14,329 bases of DNA from CAYWNA01 sp964459305 (GTDB taxonomy: Bacteria > Planctomycetota > Planctomycetia > Pirellulales > Pirellulaceae): NCBI GenBank assembly GCA_964459305.1, contig CAYWNA010000311.1:1-14329 (forward strand), written 5' to 3'. The position numbers were made by a program, and so were the translations under genes. Shown here one piece after another: positions 1 to 5,875 of this stretch (positions are counted from its first letter, which is position 1; the number at the start of each line of letters is the position of its first letter). Below the pieces are notes generated by a model. The model saw only the letters and a program-made list of their open reading frames with translations, did not search any database and had not been told where the DNA came from.

Positions 1-2
1 CC

Positions 3-938
3 GAGCGGCACCGGGCTTTCCCCGGCCTGTTGCGGCTGAAGGATGGCACCTTGCTGGTGTTCTATCGAGAAGGAAACGACCACTGGGTAACGCCTGGCTC
101 TATCGTAAGGCTTACACGATCGATGGATGGCGGTGCGACGTGGAGCGAGCCTCAGACCGTACTAGAGCAGGAGGCTGGTGTGGGGTATGCGGCGCATCAT
201 GGGCCACGGCAGTTGTCCGACGGCAGCATTCTCACGGGGGCCACGGCGTGGCGGTATAAAGATGGTCGCATGTTTGGTGGCCAGGCATATTCCCTGCGCA
301 GCCACGACGGCGGTCGGACGTGGGACGTGAAGCAGATTGGCCCCAGGCCGGGATGGGTGTGGCAAAACCAGTACGGTCGAGCCATGGAAATCGATGGTCA
401 GTTATGGATCCCCGGCGGTGGACAGAAGAAGGATGAAAAGCCCTGGCGAACCGGTTACTTTGTTTCGCACGACAACGGCAAGACCTGGCCTGATTTTCAG
501 ACCATCTGCACCGGTCTCCAGGATGAGAAAGACATTCTTGAATTGCCCGACAAACGTCTGCTGGCCATGATCCGCAGCGGCAAAGAGACGTATCGCAGCT
601 ATTCATTCGACCGTGGCAAAACGTGGAGCAACAAGGAAGAACTCGACCTGTTCGGCCAATGTCCCAGCTTGCTGTTATTGCCGTCGGGGAATATTCTGTT
701 CGCTTACCGCCAGGTCCGGCCGAAAACGCCCAAGGGCATCGGATTGGCCGTTTCGAGCGACAGCGGTCAGACATGGAGAGAACTGGAACCGCTTTACTTC
801 GGGCCTAACTGGGACTGCGCCTATCCGAGCATGGTCCTCGGCGAATCCGGCGATGTCTTATGCGCGTATTACACCTCCTTCGACAAAGGCGATTGTCACA
901 TCGAGCTGGCCAGAATCAAAGTGGTCGAAGGAGAGTGA
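3..938 (+). CDS. Sialidase-family (BNR/Asp-box) beta-propeller protein, 5'-truncated by window
   Basis: The reading frame is open from base 3 and continues off the left edge, so the true start and any signal peptide lie outside the window; the in-frame TTG at 30 is internal to homologous sequence. The visible 311 residues carry five Asp boxes of the S-x-D-x-G-x-T-W type (at nt 120-143, 300-323, 465-488, 603-626 and 753-776), spaced 46-60 residues as expected for successive propeller blades. A GDVLCAYY-like last strand ends the fold. It belongs to the sialidase superfamily (GH33-like exo-glycosidases and relatives). The stretch HRAFPGLLRLKDGTLL aligns with the FRIP region of classical sialidases, but the arginine seems to be replaced (A-F-P), so true sialidase activity is uncertain. 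It is first in a plus-strand cluster, 92 bp before an N-acetylneuraminate-lyase-like gene, a pairing typical of sugar-acid release and breakdown. Fold call confident, substrate unknown. Confidence 0.88.
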   Translation, partial: ERHRAFPGLLRLKDGTLLVFYREGNDHWVTPGSIVRLTRSMDGGATWSEPQTVLEQEAGVGYAAHHGPRQLSDGSILTGATAWRYKDGRMFGGQAYSLRSHDGGRTWDVKQIGPRPGWVWQNQYGRAMEIDGQLWIPGGGQKKDEKPWRTGYFVSHDNGKTWPDFQTICTGLQDEKDILELPDKRLLAMIRSGKETYRSYSFDRGKTWSNKEELDLFGQCPSLLLLPSGNILFAYRQVRPKTPKGIGLAVSSDSGQTWRELEPLYFGPNWDCAYPSMVLGESGDVLCAYYTSFDKGDCHIELARIKVVEGE

Positions 939-944
939 TCGACC

Positions 945-997
945 GTTGGAGTACAGCCTTTAGGCTGCGAAAAGCAAGCTAAGGCTCGTACTCCAAC
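945..997. repeat. REP-like palindromic intergenic element
   Basis: A 53-nt imperfect palindrome fills most of the gap between the sialidase-like gene and the aldolase gene. The outer arms are perfect 10-mers: GTTGGAGTAC at 945-954 and GTACTCCAAC at 988-997. The inner arms (AGCCTTTAGGCTGC against GCAAGCTAAGGCT) pair with small bulges around a short A-rich loop. The outer TTGGAGTAC plus the AGCC/GGCT core resembles repetitive extragenic palindromes I recall from planctomycete genomes. Only one copy is in this window, so its repeat nature is inferred. It would fold in RNA and could reduce read-through or protect the upstream transcript's 3' end. Confidence 0.6.
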
Positions 998-1030
998 CGA
1001 ACAAACCTACCGGCAAAAGGTATCGAGACC

Positions 1031-1912
1031 ATGCAAGAGTTCCACGGAGTCTACCCCGCGCTGATTACTCCTTTCGACAAGAAGGGTGGCGTCAACACGA
1101 CCGTTGTCAAGGAAATCGTCGACTGGCATCTAGGAACCGGAGTCAATGGATTCTACGTCTGTGGCGGCACCGGAGAAGGACTGCTTCTTTCAACGCAGGA
1201 ACGCAAGCGGATGCTCGAAGCGACAGTCCGTGCGACTTCCGGCCGGGGCAAAGTCATCGCCCACGTGGCCACGCTCGACACTGCCACCACCATCGATCTG
1301 GCGAAACACGCCGAGGAGAACGGTGCGGCTGCGGTGAGTGTCCTGCCGCCGATCTACTATCCGGTTGACTCCCTGGCTCTCATGGAACACTACCGGCTGA
1401 TTGCGGCGGCTACGCGGTTGCCGCTGTTCGTCTATCACATTCCGGCGTTGACGGGCAAATCGATGAGCGTCGACGAGATGCAGCGACTGCTCGAAATTCC
1501 CAACATCCGCGGATTGAAGTTTTCCGACTATGACCACTTCACCATGCACCGCATCCGCTTGCTGCGCGACGATCTGATTGTCTACTCAGGAAACGACGAG
1601 GTGTTTCTGTCGGCCTTGAATCTGGGTGCGAACGGGGGAATCGGGCTGACCTACAACTTCATGCCGCAAGTTTATGTGGGCATTTACAGGGCGTTCCTGG
1701 CCGACGACATCCGCCGCGCGAGAGAACTTCAATGGAAAGCCTGCGCGATGATCGATGCCTGCTTCCAGGTCTACGGAATGGGAGTTGCCAAGGCGGCGTT
1801 GCAGTACCTCGGATTCGAAGTGGGTGAGCCCCGTCGCCCTCTGCGGGCGTTAACGGCGAACGAAAAAGGTCTCATTGTCGAGCGCATGGAGACTCTGGAA
1901 CTCTCCAGGTAG
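1031..1912 (+). CDS. N-acetylneuraminate lyase-like class I pyruvate aldolase (DapA/NanA family)
   Basis: This 293-residue protein has the usual length of the dihydrodipicolinate synthase/N-acetylneuraminate lyase (NAL) family of TIM-barrel Schiff-base aldolases, which cleave or form a 2-keto acid using pyruvate. Visible signatures are GGTGE at 45-49, VYHIPALTG with the proton-relay Tyr135, GLKFSD with the Schiff-base Lys163, GNDE at 187-190 and GGIGLTYN at 202-209. YHIPALTG, GLKFSD and the TYN strand place it nearer sialic acid lyases (E. coli NanA, vertebrate NPL) than lysine-pathway DapA. Two positions differ from E. coli NAL as I recall it: Ser47 is Gly46 here and Ser208 is Leu206, both substrate-facing. 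Asp191 and Glu192 equivalents remain. No signal peptide is seen, so it is probably cytoplasmic. Only a weak AAAGG lies upstream of the ATG. It may act on Neu5Ac, another nonulosonic acid, or a shorter keto-deoxy sugar acid. Confidence 0.9.
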   Translation: MQEFHGVYPALITPFDKKGGVNTTVVKEIVDWHLGTGVNGFYVCGGTGEGLLLSTQERKRMLEATVRATSGRGKVIAHVATLDTATTIDLAKHAEENGAAAVSVLPPIYYPVDSLALMEHYRLIAAATRLPLFVYHIPALTGKSMSVDEMQRLLEIPNIRGLKFSDYDHFTMHRIRLLRDDLIVYSGNDEVFLSALNLGANGGIGLTYNFMPQVYVGIYRAFLADDIRRARELQWKACAMIDACFQVYGMGVAKAALQYLGFEVGEPRRPLRALTANEKGLIVERMETLELSR

Positions 1913-1941
1913 ACGCGCCTCTTTGCAAGAGGGAACGTCTA
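1910..1941 (+). other. Stem-loop spanning the aldolase stop codon
   Basis: TAGACG (1910-1915) pairs with CGTCTA (1936-1941), and CCTCTT (1918-1923) pairs with AAGAGG (1927-1932) around a TGC loop. The two 6-bp stems are separated by a small asymmetric internal loop. The outer arm begins with the TAG stop of the aldolase gene. There is no T-run, so a canonical intrinsic terminator is unlikely. It could stabilise the upstream message or lower read-through into the next gene, or it could be another palindromic repeat. Confidence 0.45.
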
Positions 1942-2005
1942 CACGCGATCCACCCCGGGACCATCGCGGTAACCGTTTGATTCGTGACACGGAACAGGAG
2001 TCGCC

Positions 2006-3205
2006 ATGATTTACTCGGAGTTTCCTGAGGCCGAATACCGCCACCGCTACCAGCGACTCGTTGCGCAAGGCGCCGAGCGCGGGGTCGATGCCTTTGTGTT
2101 CACGGACGAGGAAAACCTGCGCTATTTCGCTGGCGCGCCGTTGACCGACGCCTTTGAGTTTCGCAATGACTACATGGCCGTCATCATTCCGACCGACACG
2201 GACAAGGCGCCGCGGTTCGTCCTCAGCGAGTCGCGGGTCAACTCGACCCGCAGCTCTTGGATCACGCACAAACACCTGTGGGGTGGGAGCATTGAATCAG
2301 CGGGGGACGTGACGCTTGACGCAATCGTCGAAACGATCCGTGATTTTGATCTTTCACGCTCCACCGTGGCCATGGAAGTGGACGGGCATCAGACGCTGTT
2401 CATGCCTGCCTCGGTCTACGATGGCCTGCGGCAATGCCATCCGGATATGCGTATCGTTAGCAGCTTCCCATCGCTGATGGCGACCAGGGTGGTCAAGTCG
2501 CCGCTTGAAATCCAGTGCCTGCGCGAAGCCTGCCGCATCACGACGGAAGCGATTGAACACGGATTCTCCATCATTCGCGCCGGCATCACTGAAAAGGAGA
2601 TTTCCCGTGCCATCAAGGCCAGGATGTATGAACTCGGGGCGGACAGCGTCCCGTTTCTGACGGTCATCGCCGGATGGGAGGGACGCAGCATCTGTTGGGA
2701 CTCGCACGCGACTGACTACGCGATCAAGCCAGGTGATCCGATCCAAATCGACGGAGGTTGCGCCGTCAAGGGCTACACCGCGGACATGGCTCGGACGGCT
2801 TCTCTAGGACCGATCACCAATCGGCGTTATTTAGAACTCTACGACGTCGCGCAGCGAGCCCAGGACGCGGTGCGCGAGGTGTTGCGGCCCGGTGCGGTGA
2901 TTCACGACGTCTGCATGGCGGGCAGGCAGTCCATCGTCAACGCCGGATGCGAACAGCTCTTGGTCTTTGGCGAAGGGCAGAGCGGGCACGGGATCGGCCT
3001 GAATCTCCACGAAGCGCCGTTCTTGGTACGTGCCAGTCACGAGACGCTCCAGCCGGGAATGGCCGTGGCCGTTGAACCGGCGATCCTGGAAGACGCCGAC
3101 CTCGGGCGGGCAAGTTATTTCACCATCGTCGAGAACGACTATCTGATCACGGAAACCGGCATTGAACAGCTCACTACGTCGCCTGATGAGATCCGGGTGG
3201 TGTAA
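2006..3205 (+). CDS. M24-family metallohydrolase (Xaa-Pro peptidase/creatinase fold)
   Basis: This 399-residue protein has the two-domain layout of the M24B family: an N-terminal creatinase-like domain (about 1-160) and a C-terminal pita-bread catalytic domain (about 165-395). All five dinuclear metal ligands are visible: Asp249 (QIDGG), Asp260 (TADMART), His328 (GHGIGLNLHE), Glu357 (VEPA) and Glu376 (TIVEND). His234 in SHATD and His335 are likely substrate-side histidines. The family cleaves Xaa-Pro bonds in peptides but also includes creatinase and the DMSP lyase DddP, so a small-molecule substrate is possible. No export signal is seen, so it is probably cytoplasmic. The ATG is fixed by AGGAG at 1996-2000, 5 nt upstream. 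It lies 93 bp after the aldolase gene and 47 bp before the oxidoreductase, probably co-transcribed. Its role beside sugar-acid genes is unexplained. Confidence 0.92.
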   Translation: MIYSEFPEAEYRHRYQRLVAQGAERGVDAFVFTDEENLRYFAGAPLTDAFEFRNDYMAVIIPTDTDKAPRFVLSESRVNSTRSSWITHKHLWGGSIESAGDVTLDAIVETIRDFDLSRSTVAMEVDGHQTLFMPASVYDGLRQCHPDMRIVSSFPSLMATRVVKSPLEIQCLREACRITTEAIEHGFSIIRAGITEKEISRAIKARMYELGADSVPFLTVIAGWEGRSICWDSHATDYAIKPGDPIQIDGGCAVKGYTADMARTASLGPITNRRYLELYDVAQRAQDAVREVLRPGAVIHDVCMAGRQSIVNAGCEQLLVFGEGQSGHGIGLNLHEAPFLVRASHETLQPGMAVAVEPAILEDADLGRASYFTIVENDYLITETGIEQLTTSPDEIRVV

Positions 3206-3238
3206 GCGAAAACAGCGAGTCTCCGATCGCGCGCAACG

Positions 3239-3244
3239 AGGAGG
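3239..3244 (+). promoter_or_regulatory. Strong Shine-Dalgarno AGGAGG
   Basis: AGGAGG lies 8 nt before the ATG at 3253 and fixes the start of the oxidoreductase frame. The ribosome site is intact although the gene downstream is frameshifted. Confidence 0.75.
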
Positions 3245-3252
3245 TAAACAAC

Positions 3253-4285
3253 ATGCAACGACAAGTTCTGATCGTCGGCGCGGGGATGTGGGGAACACAC
3301 TGGATCGAGCGTGTCCAGTCATGGCCTCAGCTTCAACTGGCAGGCTTCGTTTGTCGTAGCGGCCAGACCGTCGAACGCGTCACCGGTGAAAGAGCGATTC
3401 CCCAACCGCTAGCCTTCACCGACCTCGACGACGCGTTGAACAAAACGCAGCCCGATCTGGTCGTCATCGTGTCGCCAGCGGGTTGTCGCGTCGAGCACAT
3501 CAGCAAAGCCTTCGACGCCGGCTGCCACGTCATTCGAGAAACCGTTGGCCGCCACCTGGTCCGATGCCCTGGAAATCCGCAAACTCGTGGGCGCCCATCC
3601 AAAACAGCGCTTCATGGTCGCTCAGACCCGGCGGTTTACCGACCAAGTGCAGGCAATTCGGGCCGCGGTCCAGTCCGGACAAATCGGAGAACTCGACATG
3701 ATTCGGTTCGATCACCGCGTCAACTACACCGGCGGCGGCTACCGCCAACGACTGCGCTGGCCGGTGCTCGAAGACATGATCTGCCATCACCTCGATGCGC
3801 TGCGCTACATCACCGGGCGGGAAGCCGAATCGGTGTTCGTCGAGGCATGGAACCCAAGTTGGAGCGTGTTCACCGGCGAGGCGTCCAATACCGTCTTGGC
3901 CACGATGCAAAGCGGCCTGCACGTCAACTACTTCGGGTCGTGGACGGCCCGGGGACAACTGAACAACTACGACGGACTTTTGTGGATCATGGGCAGCGAC
4001 GGATCGCTCGAGTTGGAGACGCCGGACCGCCTGATGTTGTATCCGACGAGCGGACGGGACACTGGACCAGCGCGGGCCGACGCGCTGGCCATGCCGTCGC
4101 TTGCCCATCGCGAGGTCGATGGCGTGATCGATCATTTCCTGGGCGTGCTGGACCATGGCGGCAAACTGCAGTGCGACATCGATGACAACCTCAAGACTTT
4201 CGCGTTCAACTGGGCGGTCCGTGAGGCTGCACGCCACCGTATCCGCATCGAGGTCGCGCCGTTTCTCGAACAAACAACTCAATAG
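3253..4285 (+). pseudogene. Gfo/Idh/MocA oxidoreductase, split by a frameshift in the EKP motif
   Basis: Two frames together make one ordinary Gfo/Idh/MocA NAD(P)-dependent sugar oxidoreductase of about 343 residues. The first frame (3253-3534) encodes the start of the Rossmann fold with the dinucleotide loop GAGMWG (residues 9-14), VVIVSPAGCRVEHISKAFDAG, and ends at CHVI. The second frame (3536-4285) resumes at EKPLAATW, carrying the family's conserved Lys (nt 3539-3541), and continues through the substrate domain with EDMICHHLDALRYITG to the stop at 4283-4285. Family members have one residue between HVI and EKP, so loss of 2 nt near 3535 explains the break better than a 1-nt insertion. Unshifted, the first frame runs on as Arg/Pro-rich non-homologous sequence to 4185. 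The second frame's only early start, TTG at 3545, would omit the EKP lysine. It may be a real pseudogene, an assembly error, or less likely a programmed shift. It ends the plus-strand cluster. Confidence 0.85.
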
Positions 4286-4570
4286 CCAATGGGAAAAAAG
4301 CGGTTCCCAAAGCTCTACGTCGCCCAGTCGCCACCCCTGCCGAGCACCGAAGGGCCGGAGTCTAATCCTGTCCGCTGGCAGATCTCGTTCAGCGGGAAGT
4401 GCCCTTCGGTTTCGATCCGGAAGCGAACGCCTTTGCTACTGCCCCAGGAGGCGCCCCGCTCGTCGAACCGACTGCCGAGGAACTGACCGTAGGTCACCAC
4501 CATGATTCGCTATCAAGAGCAAACCCTGACGACCCATCGGCGCTTTCCTTTCCTCGTTGCTCCGGGTCAG
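4286..4570. other. Convergent intergenic region, no confident gene
   Basis: The plus-strand oxidoreductase and the minus-strand sialidase-family gene end facing each other here. A minus-strand frame at 4315-4503 (62 codons, ATG start) has coding-like third-position GC in part and reads as VRFRIETEG and TGLDSGPS, but no family is recognised and no good Shine-Dalgarno precedes it. A plus-strand frame at 4289-4486 overlaps it. GGGAA/TTCCC at 4291-4295 and 4304-4308 forms only a weak hairpin without a T-run. No convincing bidirectional terminator is seen. Confidence 0.5.
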
Positions 4571-5860
4571 CTACTTGAGGGCTTTCAGCGGAACAATGGC
4601 GCATTCAATGTCTTCCTTGTTGATCGAGTAAGCAATCAGTAATCGACCATCGCCTTCGATGGCGACCGGATACTGGTAACCGTTCGCCTTGAGCAGTCCG
4701 AAGGCCCGTTGCTTCGTGGGTTCTTCCAGCAATGAATACACTTGATTGAACCTCACGCCGTCGTCGCTGAGGGCGAGCATCAGATGGCCGCGATCCAGCA
4801 GCTTCGGGTACGCGTTGCCGATGAGGTAATAGTGTCCGCCGCTCAGCCGGCCCGCTCGGACCCGCGACATCGAGTCGGGGAAATCGGTCGGCATCGGCTC
4901 AGTCCAACTCGTTCCATCGTCCTCGCTGACCGCTACGAAGAGTCGCAGGCTTTGACGCTCATCACGGAACCACATCAGGATGCGGCCATCGTCGGTCTGG
5001 TACCAGCTCCCCTCGCCGATGATGGTCGCTTGGGCGCGCGGCTTGGGGAACGGCGCCACGTCGGGCGTACCGGAGGGATCGCCTTTCTTCCAGAGCAGCG
5101 CGACAAGTTGCCCGTTCAACCTCGCGCAGGCAAGCAGCCGGCCGGAACGCGTCGGCCGCGGCCCTTCCATGAAGAAGATGTCGCGCGGAATGACGCCTTC
5201 GCGCTTTTCCCAAGTCTTACCGTCGCTGGTGACATGGATATCGAGCCGAGTTTCTTTGTGGCGGCGACCACCGGCGGCATCAGGGTCCAGCTCCGCGCGG
5301 GTGGCGGCTGCGTACAACACCATCCGGGCGTCATCGGCGTACAAACCGAAAGCCCGTTGCAACAGGCCGGAACTCTCGTTGCCAGCCACCAGTTCGCGCG
5401 CGTCCGACCACTGCGTGCCGTTATCCGAGGTGGAAATCATAACACTCTGGCCGGGAGAGGCTTCGTCCCGTCGGCCAGTTGACCAGACCAGATAGAAACG
5501 GCCCTTGAACTTTGCCAAATGCGCATTGTGGCTGAAGTGGCCCGTCTCGACAGCGCCCGTGTAAACCCGGTGCCGCTCGATGGGAAGACGCGGAAAGAAC
5601 CCGGATTCAACACTTGGCTCGCGGCCCTTTTCTTTGATGACGCATCCAGCTTCGTGCAGAGCGTACTGCATACGCATACGATTGACTCTTGACGCCAGTT
5701 GCGGCGTCAAGACGGATACGGTGCGGATGTCACGAATCTCCAACTCCTCGCGTTGGTCGGCCATCTCGGCGCTTTCCGGAGTGTCCGCCATTGCGAACTG
5801 GAGGCAAAGCAGAGGCACGAATCCTGCAAGAACCGGCAGCGGCAGAATCATAACTCGCAT
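4571..5860 (-). CDS. Secreted sialidase-family (Asp-box) beta-propeller protein
   Basis: The 429-residue product starts with a signal peptide (MRVMILPLPVLAGFVPLLCL) with a likely cut after about residue 25 (FAMA-DTP), so it is exported. It carries four Asp-box-like hairpins: S145-W151 (SDNGTQW), S212-W217 (SDGKTW), S312-W319 (SEDDGTSW) and a degenerate S365-F371 (SDDGVRF). A last strand, YPVAIEGDGRLLIAYS (397-412), matches the C-terminal pattern of the sialidase superfamily. The spacing fits a six-bladed propeller. Similarity to the plus-strand sialidase-like protein is at fold level, with a different N-terminal region, so they are not recent duplicates. Its Shine-Dalgarno AGGAAAGGA overlaps the stop codon of the upstream gene only 15 nt away, which suggests translational coupling. 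It is the last gene of the minus-strand cluster. Substrate unknown; classical sialidase activity is not assured. Confidence 0.85.
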   Translation of the reverse strand: MRVMILPLPVLAGFVPLLCLQFAMADTPESAEMADQREELEIRDIRTVSVLTPQLASRVNRMRMQYALHEAGCVIKEKGREPSVESGFFPRLPIERHRVYTGAVETGHFSHNAHLAKFKGRFYLVWSTGRRDEASPGQSVMISTSDNGTQWSDARELVAGNESSGLLQRAFGLYADDARMVLYAAATRAELDPDAAGGRRHKETRLDIHVTSDGKTWEKREGVIPRDIFFMEGPRPTRSGRLLACARLNGQLVALLWKKGDPSGTPDVAPFPKPRAQATIIGEGSWYQTDDGRILMWFRDERQSLRLFVAVSEDDGTSWTEPMPTDFPDSMSRVRAGRLSGGHYYLIGNAYPKLLDRGHLMLALSDDGVRFNQVYSLLEEPTKQRAFGLLKANGYQYPVAIEGDGRLLIAYSINKEDIECAIVPLKALK

Positions 5861-5875
5861 TCGGTCGTCCTTTCC

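Noticed and set aside
30..32. TTG at 30 as start of the first gene
   Set aside because: The frame is open and homologous upstream to base 3; the gene simply continues off the window.
3535..3541. Programmed frameshifting as the explanation for the split oxidoreductase
   Set aside because: No classical slippery heptamer, stop codon or obvious stimulatory stem at the junction; a 2-nt loss or sequence error is simpler.
4291..4308. Intrinsic terminator for the plus-strand cluster
   Set aside because: Only a 5-bp stem with an 8-nt loop and no following T-run.
4742..5482. Plus-strand frame of 246 codons
   Set aside because: Antisense of the sialidase-family gene with four Asp boxes; no ribosome site or homology.
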